Shown in pieces: positions 34,860-48,774 of a DNA stretch of 64,000 nt. The DNA is taken from contig JAJEKV010000051.1 in the NCBI GenBank assembly GCA_021234155.1, positions 9,568,105-9,632,104 of the forward strand. Reading direction: 5' to 3'. The stretch comes from Isoetes taiwanensis. Its lineage: Eukaryota > Streptophyta > Lycopodiopsida > Isoetales > Isoetaceae. The number at the start of each line of letters is the position of its first letter. Positions within the stretch are counted from its first letter, which is position 1. Under the pieces are notes generated by a model that worked only from the letters and a program-made list of their open reading frames with translations, ran no database searches and was not told the DNA's origin. The position numbers were made by a program, and so were the translations under genes.

Positions 34860-35467
34860 AATTTTTAGTCTGCTCATGATTTTCGAGAAGTGTCTACTAC
34901 TTGGCTCACTATATATGCATGCTCACATAATCATATGCAGACATACAATGGGAACACCATGCCTCACATATCGACCTTCTTTCTTTGTTAGAGCTAAATA
35001 AGATGGCAGCTCTCTGCCTGCCAAGTCTTAAAAGGATTATTAGTGGATGCCAATGCAATATTACCTCTATTTCTGTTGACAAATCAGTACTTATTCCAAA
35101 TGTTTTTTCGATTTAATAAAGCTGGTAATTCTGCAACTTATTATGTATTCATGTGACATTGCATAAGATTAACGACTGTCAAATTTTCTGTGGAAGCTTT
35201 GCAAGTTATCCAAATAGCCTAGTTGCAGAAAACACCATAAGCCAATGAAGGAGGACATTGTATAAGACTTGTTGCAGGCATGTTGTTGACTTGCATGCTG
35301 AACATGCGAAGCCATCTAAGATGATCTCATGAGTGTGGTAGATAAAAAAAAAAAAAAAAGGTTGTATCTGAGAGGAGAGGGATAGTCTCATTCTGCACTA
35401 ACCCGTGGTAGTCCATGGTATGGTGATGGATTTTACTATTTTTCATGTTTGTCTTTTGAATCAAGTA
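34860..35467. other. Intergenic, nothing recognised
   Basis: Contains an oligo(A) run at about 35345-35360. No gene or clear repeat. Confidence 0.4.
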
Positions 35468-38321
35468 CTAGTAAACGTGTGCCCGGCGTTGCCGGGCTAA
35501 CGTCTTGTCATGTGTTTTTACTCGGTCTTTAACGTCTATATGTGCAACTTCGACAATAACGTATGTTGATATTGGCAAGAATAGATATTATTTGCTTTTG
35601 TATTTATTTTTATTATTGAAATTGTCTAGCATCATCAATGTAATAACTTTGTATTTATAGATTTCAATAGAGAAAACAATGCTTCATAAGGAATGTTGTT
35701 TGGGGGGTTGGGGGAAGGGGGGGTTAAATCTACCTCTAAAGACAAAAATTTGGAAAGATAGATCTAAAACTTGTGCTCAAAATGTCACTCTTAGAAGTAG
35801 TTAATTACATCCACAAAAAACAGGTATAAAAATCTAAAACAAAAATAAAAATCAAGCAGAAATAATCATACAAAAATATTCAAGTGAATTTACTTAATTG
35901 AATCTGCCTGCTCAAGTGGAAACATGAATTTGCAAGGCCACATCAAAGAAACTGTAATGTCTTAAGAAAATCCGACTTAAAGCAAATCATGATGATTTGC
36001 TTAAGAGAATTCGCTTGGATGTGTGGTTTGAGAGACATATTCAAATACACAATATATTGCTTATATTTTAGACTTTTTGTTTCTTGTGATATGATGTTGC
36101 TTGTGCAATTCTTGGGTCTAGAGCTGCATTTTGGAATTGCAATTTGGCAACAAATCTCTATTACAACCAAGTACGTTATCCAAAATAGGCATAAAAGATG
36201 GAACCAATATCGACAAACTAAATTCTAGAATACAACAGAAACATTCAGGGTTAGAGTTGCATTTAGCAACGCTCCACTTCCTCAAAAGCGTTGGTTACTA
36301 TAATTTCAATATGTCTGTATTTTTGGGGCAGATTTCTTCAAGCTAATTTGTCCTCAGACATGCAATATGCATTGGCTATAAGGAATGTAGAGGATCAAAC
36401 ATTGAAAGAGAACAATACTTCAAGTGTACCTATACTTCAAACCCCCAACGTTGCCACTATAACATTGCAAAGCATAATATTAGACTATATGCCCAAAGGG
36501 TTATATGTGAAAGAAAGATCCATGGCAAATCCAAAATTTGTGTGTAGAACTCAAATTCTTATAAGAAACCTGTGCAAAATACATGGTACTTGCGAAATGC
36601 AGCTCTGTTAAGGAGGCAAGGCAAGTTTAAATATGTTGTGATAATCAAATTTATCATGATATATACAGAGTTCTTCCTCCATATGATAATCATTTCTGTC
36701 ATAATATGATCAATTATCAGGGGTAGTAAGCTGCTGCAGAAGCTCTCCAATCCAAATGTAGATTAGAAAGTACTATTCATGTAAGCCCTGACCAGTAGAA
36801 AAATGTATGGTGTGCCCTCCAAACCACGCTACCCTCATTGCTTTCTGGCCATTTGACAAATGTGAAGAACTCAGTATTTAATATCCCACTACAAAATAAG
36901 AACATGATCAATCCTGCATCTCAACTCATTACCCACTTGACAAAATACTTGGCTCTACCTTGTTAAGATATGCTAAGCCATTAATCTGTAGTAAATGAGA
37001 CACCCTTAGATCCCTTGATCTGTAGTATAGGTAAGCATAAATCCCTTAAATCTTAAAGCCAGATATGCTAATCCCTTAAATTTTAGTTGTAGCATATATA
37101 AATGAAATGAAAAGACCCAAAAAAACCTTTAATTCTCTCTGTAGTATAGGAAACAATGCAGAACACATAAGAAGGGGCAGGCAAAACTGTGCATGCAGCT
37201 ATTACCTTTTTCAAAATTTGTTTTCAGAAAATTTATTCTTTGTCCTCGATCCACGAAAGACTCTGCCCCTTAGCTCCGCTGTTAAAAATATTTTAATACA
37301 TGCATGTGAAATCTAACGGTCCCTGAAATTTAAAGGCTCCAGTATTAAAAAACCATTCATACTTGTCAAGCTTCACCGTCCATAAATCCTCTGTTTTCGA
37401 ATGGGCGATGCAGAAAACAAAGAAAACAGAGGATTAAATGAGACTTAAGAAATGGATATAGACATTCGCATGAAGAAATGACGAACTCAGTCTAAAAGAG
37501 GCACATCACAGTAAGGCTCCAGATCAGAAACGGTCAATCCAATAAGAAGCACGATGAAGAGGAAAAATACGAAATCTTGAGTTGTCGCTATGGTCTTGGT
37601 ATTGAAATATCAGAGGAGCATCCCTGGAAGAGATTGATATAAAGATTCAACAGAGCTTTGCTCCCTGTATTCATCGGTGCTTCCTCCGGCTATATAACTG
37701 CCATTTCTCCCGTCTATGCACCTACAATGAAGAAAAGATAATAAGAAGAAGATTGAAGAGAGGCAGAAAAGAGCAATATTGCAGACCTCTAGCCAAGTTT
37801 TAGCATCTTGCCATCGGACTTGCAAAATGTATTGAGAGCCTTATCCACACCATCTCCAGTTCCGTCGCTCCCATTCCGAACTCTGCCTTCCTCTGCTTGC
37901 TGACCTTTGCTTGTAAAATATGCATCCATGCTTGCAAATGCAACTAAAATCGCCCTCCCGAAAACCCTACTAAACCATAATCTGCAGCTTCTCAATGATA
38001 TATGAAATGTATGAAGCGCCTTTGCCATCACCGCTGATTTTGAAAGATTTTATCGGAAAACCCAAAAAGAGGCGTTAACGGCGGGAAAAAGCGTTACATT
38101 ATCATTATTACGCAGACACTCGTTATTACGTAAAAGGGGAAATATGGTTGGAGAAATACGTGGGAAATGGCTTGAAAAAAAAAAACCTTCGAGGAAATTT
38201 TACATGCCGGATTTTCAAATTTCTGATAACAAAATTTCGCTTTTTGGCCGGATTTTGATGTCCACCGGCGGCCAGAAAAAGAAGGACACACACCCCCTAC
38301 AACACAATTTAAGTAAGTAGA
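35468..38321 (-). mobile_element. Non-autonomous Helitron 1
   Basis: Read on the minus strand, the element begins TCTACTTACTTAAA at 38321. It ends with the perfect hairpin GCCCGGC-AAC-GCCGGGC (35481-35497), 9 bases and the terminal CTAG at 35468. It is preceded on the plus strand by A (35467). This is the Helitron structure: 5' TC, 3' hairpin plus CTRR, and insertion between A and T without target duplication. It encodes no Rep/helicase. The interior has short exon-like minus-strand pieces (for example MDAYFTSKGQQAEEGRVRNG at about 37930 and STDEYREQSSVESLYQ at about 37660) that may be captured gene fragments but are unrecognised. A G-rich run lies at about 35700-35725. Confidence 0.82.
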
Positions 38322-41300
38322 CTAGTAAACGTGTGCCCGGCGTTGCCGGGCTAATGTAAACGTGTGTACATGCACAGTAGGATTTGAACAACAAAACACA
38401 CGAAATGATAATATGCTCTTTAGAAATCAGTGGGCTTATCTTTGCATTTTGCTTTTCCACATGCGTGTCCAATGAATGGGTTTGTAATAGTTTCAAGCAT
38501 CAATGATCACGCCTCTACCATAACATCCTCCCCTACCATAATATCCTAATATCCTGGCAGTCTTCCATCTTTGTTGGAAGGGAACAATAATTATATGGAA
38601 GATTTGCCAACTTAAACATTGTTTACACATGCCAAAAGAACTTCCCTTTAGACTTATCAACGACATCTTTTGCAATTGCAATTGACATTGCACTGTAGAT
38701 AAGATATGAAAGATTGAAAACTCAAACTGAGTGGGAAGAGATGATGCATCTGTTGTTGATATGAGCTTGGAATGGGCACCCTCAAGATTAAACATGCACT
38801 GCAAATCGCACGTCGCCAAATCTTGATGATATTATTACAGATTAGGGATTTGATAGAGGTGAGGCATGTAGCAACTCCATCCCATGGTGCAGATTTTTGA
38901 ACTTTTGAGTATGTCCATTTGGACTTTGAATACACCTCTGTTTAAAGCATAACCAAATCCATGCATTCATGCATTTGCTTATAAGCACACAAAGAAATCA
39001 ACATTCATCTTTATGCTGAAGCAAGCAGCTCAAAACTGGGAGATGCAAAATAAGATAGTACCACACAATGGGAAGTTAAAATACAGATTTCTATTGCTTA
39101 TACAAATATTAAATGCATAAGTTTAGAAATAACAAAAAGCTGACAAAATAACGCCTTTGGAGGCTCACGAATAGGAGTACTCTTGTCTTTAAACTGTTGA
39201 ACAACCATAACATTAGGTACTGCAGAAGGGCTATCATGAGAAGGATAAGCACCAAAAATGCTCATAGAGTTGACAATCTCAAGTGCATGGCTCAGGTAGT
39301 AGTTACCTTGAAGCTGAAGCAACGAAGCAATGGCTCTCATATATTCTTCCAACTGCCACATTCCTTTGCTTGTCCCATGAACAACTCAAGAGATGGCATT
39401 ACCTGCAAATGTTTAAAAAAATTCAACTTTTGAAGAACAGCAAAAAGATTCAACTTTCCAAAGGGTATAAAAGATAATTTCTCCCTATAAAATGCCAAGA
39501 ACCGTGCCTTTACCTATTCATGCTTGCCATTGTATGCACTATTCCCACAAATTGATTTGTCCATCCCAGCTGCAAGTCATCAAATAGCTATGATTCCCTA
39601 GATAAACAGATTACAAAGAAAATTATTTAGAGTTTAGCAAACATTTAATCTATGAGGAAAGCTTCATGGAATGCAAGGAAGAAACACAAAAGCAACAGCA
39701 ATGCAAAATGCAATGAATCAAAAAAGCACAGCAACTGGAAACAACCCCAATTGCTAATGAACTCGACTTTCCAAAGAACTTGAGCATGCAAGAGGCTTGA
39801 ACCCTGAATCATCCAAGCCACAGAGCTGGAATGCAGCACTATCATCTCTAATCTCTGAAAATCTAAAAATGTCCATCGTCTGAACACAATAATAAACCCA
39901 GAACCCCTGCAAAAATAGAAAGATAAAGTATAGCTTGCCAGGAAAGGGAAATAACCTAAACCCAACATCTTGTTAAGATATGAACACAAAACAGAAACTC
40001 TATCATATCATTGGCTTTTATTTTTGTGTCTCGGATATGAGCATCAACCAGCACTCACTCTGATGATTGATATAAAAGACTGAGAATATGAATGTTACCT
40101 CTACCATGTTGCCATAGTTATTGTGTCATGTGGTCTTGAAAGCTTGCTCTAACTCACTTCTGAAATATGCGCATCAAAATACAGCATAAGAGTTTGCTAA
40201 GCCTCAAAGTCTGCTCTAAAAAATAATCTTTCTAAGAAATCCAGGTTTAAGGCAGATGAAACTGGAAATTGGAATCAAATGCAGACAAAATGCAAGGTTG
40301 GGGAAGCGTAAAATAAGCTGGAAGTTAAAAAACAAATAGGATGCCTGATCCAGAAGTCACACAAACAATATAGGCAAATCAAATCACATTTTCCTTGATA
40401 TGGCCTGTCCAAAACATGCATGTTGGACATGCATGTCTAAAACATTCAGGAATGTTAATTGTTGATGCAGAAAACAAATCAAGATAGATATTGGAACAAA
40501 TACCTGAAAATGACCAATGATTGAGAACCTCCTGCACTACAGCCCTGTTATCAAAGAGGAAAATGCCAGAAAAATGGAAATTTGATTGAATAAAGGCATT
40601 TTAAGTAAAAACCTGATATAGATTCCAGCCCTAAATGGTACTGTGAATAGCAGCTATAAACACAACTGCGATGACCTTATCTGTAAGAGGATTTGCAGCT
40701 TCGCACCCAAATTCAGGGGCTTAGCCAAAGCAATGCTTGGGCCAAATAAAACCCTGGTTAAAGATGTGTAAAGGTGGTCATGCTCTGCTTCCTAAATCTG
40801 AATTTAGATGTCATTTCTGAAGATATCATTGTTTGGCCATATCCAAATGATGGTCGACCTATGATTTGAATGAGCTGGAAGCATGAATGAGCTGAAAGAA
40901 GCAAGGCAAAATTTGCTTTGAAACGTGTCTGCATGTGGAATCGGCAAAAACAATGGGACTGGAAACATTGCCATATTGAGCATTAAAACATGACACCTGT
41001 GAAAGAAATGAGCGCTTAAGCATAACCCCTGGATGCATAAAAAACGAATCGCAACTTAGGAATTATCAAAGATTTTACCTCGTGCAAGACAGCCTTCAGG
41101 GTAAATAATGATGAACTGTAAATATTTGAACATGCTTGCTGAAAAGAGAAAAAAGGAATGGGAATTTCGTTGCCTACAATGCAATACCAGCATGAGTCAA
41201 GAAGTACCCTGAGAAGCTAAGAAACCCAAGAATTGCAGAAGAACCTTTGGTTGCAGAAGCGACGGGCTAGTAAACGTTTGATATCCATTTGGAGCAGAAG

Positions 41301-42613
41301 CTTTTCTGAAATGACTTCTATTTTTGTCTATAAACTTCACTGCTAATAAGGCCACATATAACATTCCGGATCAGCTAGGTAACTATGAGATAAAAGCAGG
41401 AGACAATATCAACACGGATCTGCTGCTGAATCTGGCTCCTGTGAATATTATCCACCAACGTATAACCAATACAAAAACAAAAGATAGCATCTGGAGACAA
41501 TGCAAGAGATTTATCATACCAGGATTTATCTGGGGACGAAGCTGAAGCAAAAGGAAAGGAGCGATTAAGGTATCTGGAAGGGGGTCTGTTGTATTAATTG
41601 GTTGTGGGCTCTAAACCCTGCTGTCATATTGAAAGCGTGAGATGAAAAACAGATGAAAGAATGCAAGAGACGAAAGAATATGAATGCTACCTGCGCCTGC
41701 AAACAGAAACAGAAATGGACACCTGCGCCAAGCTCCAAGCTGCGTCTCTATGCTCCAAGCACGCCCTGGTATCTGCAAGCTCCAACCACGCCCTGGTAAC
41801 TCCAACGACTCTTCTAGCCGAATGCAAACTCAAAGCCCTAAAATGCTATAGAGAGCATTAACACGGTAGGTAAATTCTCAAACAGTTGTGCACCTGAAGT
41901 GAGAAAAAAGGGGTATCTGATGTTACAGGATAAAGCTGATGATGCTGATGATGTTACAGAGAAAATCTTGAAGAACCTGCAATTCTTATAGCCAAATCTA
42001 CGTGAGCAAATACCCTAGATAGAAAGAATATAGATACACGAAATGGAAGAATAAGACATACTTCACTGAAGCTGGGCATATAAAGAACCCTGCTATGCAC
42101 AAAAAGCAACGCTCCATTTCTGCAGCTTAGCTTGAAAATGTTGAACTTCGAATTGAAGAAGATATGCCTGAAAACAGAGATGAAACTTTGCACAGAAAAG
42201 ACGGATTTGTGGATTTGAATGCCCCACAAAAGCAACAATGCTTGATGTACAGAACTTGTTGCAGAGATGAAACCGTGCAGAGCCCGAATTTAATGCATTC
42301 CGGCCCTGCTTCAGCAGCTCCTTTGCTTCACGAACCTCTGCTGATAGCTCCTTTGCTTCACGAACCTCTGCATCAGCACATGCCGTCCTATACCAAGCCA
42401 TCGCACCGCCATGCTGCGTTACCCTACGGGCACCGCCCACAACCAAGAGAGAGCAAGTCACTGCCGGAAAGATGAAGAGAAGAAAAAAAAAATGTTGGAA
42501 GAAGCGTTTTGGCCGGAAAAACGCGTTTTTGCCGGAAAAAGCGTGAGTTTTGGGAGCCGGAAAGGGCACACCGGCATCAGCCAAAACCCCAAGAAACATT
42601 TTAAATAAGTAGA
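38322..42613 (-). mobile_element. Non-autonomous Helitron 2, abutting Helitron 1
   Basis: On the minus strand it starts TCTACTTATTTAAA at 42613 and ends with the same hairpin (38335-38351), spacer and CTAG at 38322. On the plus strand the base after 42613 is T. The last 30 bases of its 3' end match Helitron 1 almost perfectly; beyond that the two differ. No Rep/helicase frame is visible. Interior minus-strand coding-like pieces include EVREAKELSAEVREAKELL (42280-42380, with a 27-bp tandem repeat in the DNA) and WQLEEYMRAIASLLQLQ followed by a GT donor (39303-39356). They are unrecognised. Confidence 0.82.
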
Positions 42614-45600
42614 TAACTCTTAAAAACATCTGCACCTCTATGTGGCATCAGAAGTATGCATCTTAAGATGTCGCCAATGCTCACACATTTTTGGCTTTAA
42701 ACAGAACCCATTATGGATAATGCAAGTGCAAGTGCAACTTTATGGAGGTTGTCAATACCATTATGATTATGAATTCTTCTCAGAGGCAGAGGCATGGCCA
42801 TTGTCACAACATAGCAACCTTGACAATTTATCAATGCTATGTATGACATTATTTCTATAGAGTTAGGGAGATGTCCTTTAAAGTGCTCCACGCACCATTC
42901 CAAAAACTCTAATGCTCTTGGACGCAAAACCAATATCTTTGTGAGATTGAGATGTTCCTCTGCACCATCTTGAAGGCTGCTGAACAATAGTTTCCCTTTC
43001 TCAAATAGCTTGCACAAAACTCCTTCAAGCTTATAAGCTAAAAACTTCATAGGCAGTTTAAGCTGCTTATTGATTCGCAACATAGAGGGACTGCCATGTA
43101 TGTCACCGCCATATTTACTATTTTTTATAGTAGCCACCTGCTCTCTTATACTTCCTATAGACTTTAAATTTTAAAAAACACGTATTAAGTGGAAGTTGGA
43201 TGGAATTACTAAGTTACCATGTAAATATGACTCCTCTGATCTCAAGGATTGACTTCTTTGTTTCGGGCTGCCTATACTCTGCTCCTTCAACGTACAATTC
43301 TTTTTCACAAGTTGACCGCTTAAGGCCTGGTTAGTCCCTCTTTTCTTCTTACATGGACTGTGATCAATCTTGCTTTTCATACTAGGTGATGATGCAGTAT
43401 CACTTAGTTCTTGTCCATGATATGGCCTCTCTGACACATATTCTTTATCTGCAAACAATTTAAATATTGTAAGAACTAAGAATTCATTTATTGATCTTTC
43501 CATTTTTCTATAAGCTACCTGGTGGAAGTGACATTGTGACCAAAGCTTCTGTCTCTTCAAGATAGATGTCATCTTCAACTTTCAAATATGCTTCACTCTT
43601 AATATCAGCTAAAACTTCTATAACTGCGTCATGCGGATCAAGACCTGTAATAACAAGTTTAGTGGTTGATTAGTTTTGATCAGATCATTTAGTCCTCCTA
43701 TAAACCTATGCATGTTTATATTCCAGCAATTAAACATTTTCCATAACAATCACATGATTCCCAAAAAGTGTCTACAAGACAACCATTTGCTTACATATGT
43801 AACTATATGGCAAAATATATGCAACTAGAAGCCGACTTAGCACCATGCATGAACAACTAGAAGCCGACTTAGCAGTTAGCACCATGCATGAACTCCTCTA
43901 TAAGCACTAATGCAGCACTCACCTATTATATAATGTCATAACCTGCACCTACAACATATCTTGAAACACTCACATGCAGTATCTCACCCTTGCCTCGAGC
44001 TGCAACAGCACAAGCATGCTGCTAACCAACTAGAATCATGCTGCCTAAACTTAGCTACCTAATCATTCTTCTATCTAAGTGTTAATCCTTTCATTTCAAA
44101 CATGCATATAACCTCAACTCATAGAGTAGTACATTACATTCTTTGACATTGTTTTCAGTGATGACTAACTCTATCTTTTTGTGTTCTTCTTCAACAGTCA
44201 AAGCAGCACTCAGACGTCTTTGCAGGAGCTTTTTTCCCTTGGCAGAGGACATGGATGTTGGAGTAAAGGCAACCATTGCAAACTCTCCATTCTTTTCTGC
44301 TCCGCATGCTTAAACATTCCACAATATAAGGTATGATCCTTTCAAACTTGCCATAAGTGTACGAGCAACCATCACAAGACTCTATCATTGTGTGTTCATT
44401 TGTACTCTTTTTCGTCTGTTTAGACCACGTAGAGATACCCATATCATTGATATCTTGTGCTCACAATGGCTCTTCAGCATTCTTCCGATACACTACACAC
44501 AATGTACATGTTTAAACAGCTAAAAGAAAATGAAGACAAACGAATGGTACTGTTCAACTACCTGAAATGCGCAAGACAACAAGGGAGATGATACGCATGC
44601 ATGCACTTTGCAACAATGGTAGGTAGAAGCATCATCTACTTTTAAAGATCTGTGACAAAACGGATACGCCTCATTCAATTGAACACTATCCTTCATATTA
44701 CTCATAACTATTGCTCCTTCTGGCAGTGGAGGATCCAAATCAAATGAGTGACTAATAGTTTGTCTAGCAAGCAACATTCTTTCAAGGCAAGTTTTCATCT
44801 TTTTTAGCTCATTCAATTTGCCGTCTCTAGAAATTTCTAAAAATAACAGGTCGTTACTTGCTTCCTTTAGGACAGGCATAACCTCCGCAAGTTATCTTTT
44901 TCTATCAATGCCAGCACTTGCTATAGTGGGTAGCATTGCAATTAATGCTTCATATCTGCCAATGTCACCCTTCAAGTATGTTTGTATACTGCCACGGCCT
45001 TTCATTTTATTGATTAAGTCATTGCACTTGTCATTCATTGATTGGTTTTCTAATGCCAGTCTGCTAATATTATCTTCTATCCTTGAAATCCATTTTTCTA
45101 ACCTTGTTGATATTGCTGTAACATGCATCTGATTAGATAAAATTGTATAGTTATACAAACTGCAACAACACATGAACATTGTTTGAGTTACAAACTGTAA
45201 TACCTAACCTGCAACTACTACCTAATTGAAACTAAAAACAAACTGAAACTACAGCCAGACTGCAACTACTACTAACAAAAATCATTTCGAGCTGCACTTG
45301 AAACTACACTTGCAAGTGACATTCGAACTATAACTCCAAAGTAGTTGCAATTTGAACTGCAATTGCCAAAGTTGCAAATCGAACACCAAACTATAAACCT
45401 CCAACAATTCTAACTGCTACTGCAACTATTACATTAACTAAAGCTAAGATTGCACCAACTAAAACTAACACTGGCACTCAAATGTCAAATGTAACTAACA
45501 TGAACACGAGCTCAGCCTAAACAATAGAAATGTCATCATATGCAAACGACACAAATACAAACTATGAACTAAGGCAAACAGCCAACTTATCTATACACTC

Positions 45601-46195
45601 ATCAAACAAGAAAGATACATCTAAATTACCTTGTGGATTGTTGCTGAGTATTAGATGTTACATAGGAGTTGGGTGCGCTTGGAGACAATATGACTTTAGG
45701 TACATCATTCTCCTCCTCTTCATCAATTGTAATGGCATCTTCAGCACTACGACTCATTTTCTTACTTCTTGAGGATGAAGATGCATGCTCATAAAAGCTA
45801 AGCCAATCTACCGTCTGCCCATTTGCAATTATAACACATGGAACCTGGAACCTGCCCGCCTAAACCTTTATCTCTGTTGAATGTTTTTTTTGTATAGATA
45901 CATGAACTCCCTTTTTCTTTTCCCTTGTAGAAGCTTGTATCTGTAATAGCTCTACCGTTCACTTTCTCACCCCACATTCACCGCATCTTAATGTCATCGA
46001 CCTTCTTCTCAGATTTACACAAATCCTTATAGGTGATCCCTTTCTCTTTGTCGATCATGTTTTGCTTATCTTCTTCCATGAACCTGAAAATCAAAAATTA
46101 AAAGCTATCAAGTTTCCCAGTTGTAGCCTTCTTTATTCACTTGACATTAACTCATATGGAATAAAAGTTTAGGCGTCATATGAAAGAATGCAAAA

Positions 46196-48165
46196 GGAAG
46201 GAAGGAAGGAAGGAAGGTATTTTTATCGTCCACGGAGACCAACCGGTCTATGGGACCCAATACAAAAGCGCAGCAAGCGGATTACTACCCGGATTAAAAA
46301 ACCCCCGCCCCGAAGGGTTTTCGAGGGAAAAACCGTGGCAGCAATCAGCCTGCTGATAAACTGTTCTAATATACAAAATGCAAAAACACACAAATATATA
46401 CACTCATGCACCGCACCCGTAGTGCCTGATCGGTGCAGCGGTGAGGGGAGCAAAGGTGAGCTTCGCGGATCTAGTACCTCCCCGGATATGCGACCCCGAG
46501 CCGCATACTAACAGTGTGTTCATCAGCAAATGTAGAGGCAAGTTCGGCCGTACTAAGGGAACGTATCTGGCCCCTATCTGACTGAATGCTAGGCAACTCT
46601 GGAAAGTGTGAGACTCATCCTCAATGGCACCCGTTTGGCGGACCGACAAAGCCTTGTCTGGCGGGGCTCCCCAATCCACCGCCGTCTCGATGCAAAGATG
46701 GTGGGCATCTATCGCGAATGGAGGCAATGAGTCCGCGCTTTTAAAGGGGCAGTATTTGGGAATGCGGTAGAGCTGGGGGCTCCGGCTAACACGGGGTTGA
46801 TTTGCTCCTTGTAATGGGCGTTTTGACTGCTCTAGAGCGCCGGGTCCCGAGCTTGCCAAGGAAGCAAGCGTCCGAGGTACTCCTCTAGCGGTATGTCGCG
46901 ATCGGCCTCTGGTCCACTGCGCTTTTTGTGCTCTGCGGCGTTCCATCTGGCGAACCCGCGGGCCACGAGCGGCTGGGGGCCCATTGCCACAACAGTAAGC
47001 CCGGTCGGGAGCCGAGCATCACCCATATTAACCACTTTTACGAAAATAGATGATGTGTCTTTCAAGGGCTGCCGGCGTGGCGACAAGAACCCGTTTCTGC
47101 AGCCAGACCGATAGGGGGAAGGTTTCACCCCAAGTGCCCGTGCCAAAAATGCCTTACGCACCTGCTCCAAGTCATTCCAGTGCCAAAGGCGGCCGGTCCC
47201 CAAACCGACCCGTCTGAAGGGCGGGCTCGACCGGGCCCGAAAGCGGATGTGGCCGATGGCCCCAATCATAGAGCTCGCACGGTGATTTGTTACGCATGGC
47301 ATAAAAGCGCTTTCCGGCATCTTTGTCACCCGCAGCGGATGGGCGCCTCCCAACAGGCGGGGGGAACTCCACCCCTAGGTACTTGTAGGTGGGCGTGACC
47401 TCTACAGGTATCCCCCGATATGTGAGTCGCGGAGGCGTGGGGTGGTGTGAAGAGGATATGAGAACCACCACGGTCTTGGCCAGTTCACGCGTAATCCGTA
47501 GCTGGCGAGAATGTGTCTAGGGCATCCGGATGAGACCGCATAGCTTCCGGGGTGTGGGCGGAAGGTCAACATCGTCGCATAGATGAGTGGGCGGATGACC
47601 CGGTGCAAAAGGCGTATGCCATCCCCCCATGCTCGATAAGCCGGGGCTCTAACCCGATCAATGTAGAGGCCAAAAGTGTTGGTGAGAGGGCAGCCCTGGG
47701 ACCCGATACTACTGGGTGAATGATTGGCCCGTCGGTACGCATCCCGCCAAAACAACTCTCATACGACTTTGTATATGGCATTACGCACGGCAGCGGCAGC
47801 CCGGTTGGCGCAGATCTAGCCCATAGCTTTTCCCGGGACCGTATCAAAAGCCTTCGCGAAGTCCACAAAGCAAAGAATACAAGTCCCCGCCCGATGGTTC
47901 CTACCTTCAATCGGTGCTTTCGCGGTGTAAAGATATGGTCAATCGTTGAGTGGCGGGGTCTAAAGCCTGCTTGTGTGAGGGCTCGCACATCTGTTGCCTC
48001 TGCCCAGCTGGTCAACTGCTGCTCGAATGCCAGCCAACAGTTTGGCAAATACTGAACTGACCATGATCGTCCAGTAATTGGTCGGACAGTGTGGGTCGCC
48101 CGCCTTGTGAATGGGGACAACCCTGCTTGTGGTCCATTGTCGGGGGAAACCTTCCTGCAATGCCA
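46196..48165 (-). mobile_element. GC-rich LINE with (TTCC)n tail
   Basis: On the minus strand the LINE starts at the finger region (ALQEGFPRQWTTSRVVPIHKAG), then LTQAGFRPRHSTIDHIF and a decayed catalytic box near 47575 (CDDVDL in one frame). It continues through YKYLGVEFPPPVGRRP to the knuckle EDESHTFQSCLAFSQ near 46590. The 3' part aligns with the tail of the LINE at 10230-12485 (GGTTTTTCCCTCGAAA, GGGTCCCATAGACC, CCGTGGACG) and ends in TTCC units at 46197-46217. Base composition is far more GC-rich than its surroundings and its relatives. A possible 9-10 bp target duplication (TTTTGCATT / TTTTGGCATT) flanks it. Stops and frameshifts occur throughout. Confidence 0.85.
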
Positions 48166-48774
48166 AAACAATCTAGTTAAGCTAAATGATGTTGACAAAT
48201 AGTTTGTTCATTATTTAGAAAATAATTAAATCAGAGCTATTACTACCGTAAAAGTTCGATGAAGTGATGGAGGTAAGTGTGAAGGTCTAAGGCTCTCCAA
48301 ATGGCAACTGCTATTGCCCGTGCCTTGATATCTTCAGCACCTTTGGACAAAAAAAAATCATTAGTTCTAAAGAACTATAAATAAAACAACTATGTTACAT
48401 GTACAAAATGGCCAACTGTATACAACTGTTCATTACATAGACAATTACAAACCACAAACTAACTATAATAAAGTAGAGTGGCTTCTTTGTTAAAATGAGT
48501 GTTCTAAATTCTTTTATGTCTCATCATTACCGTCTCTTTGATATGTAGCCAAGAATGATGCAAATGCAAACTTTGCAGGCATACAATGACATCCTTCCTG
48601 CAAATGTGCACTTACCTGTTAGCTTCAATAAAAAGCAAAGCCCACTAAAGCAAATAACAACAAGAAACACACAGCCATCTACATGTACATGCATTGAGAC
48701 ATCAATACACATAAACTACATAGCTAATTGCTTTCTTTATTGAGAGTTTTCTAAAAAAATAAATTTATTTTAAA

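Noticed and set aside
41268-41290. CTAGTAAACG as a further Helitron terminus inside Helitron 2
   Set aside because: It shares only about ten bases with the true ends and has no hairpin after it.
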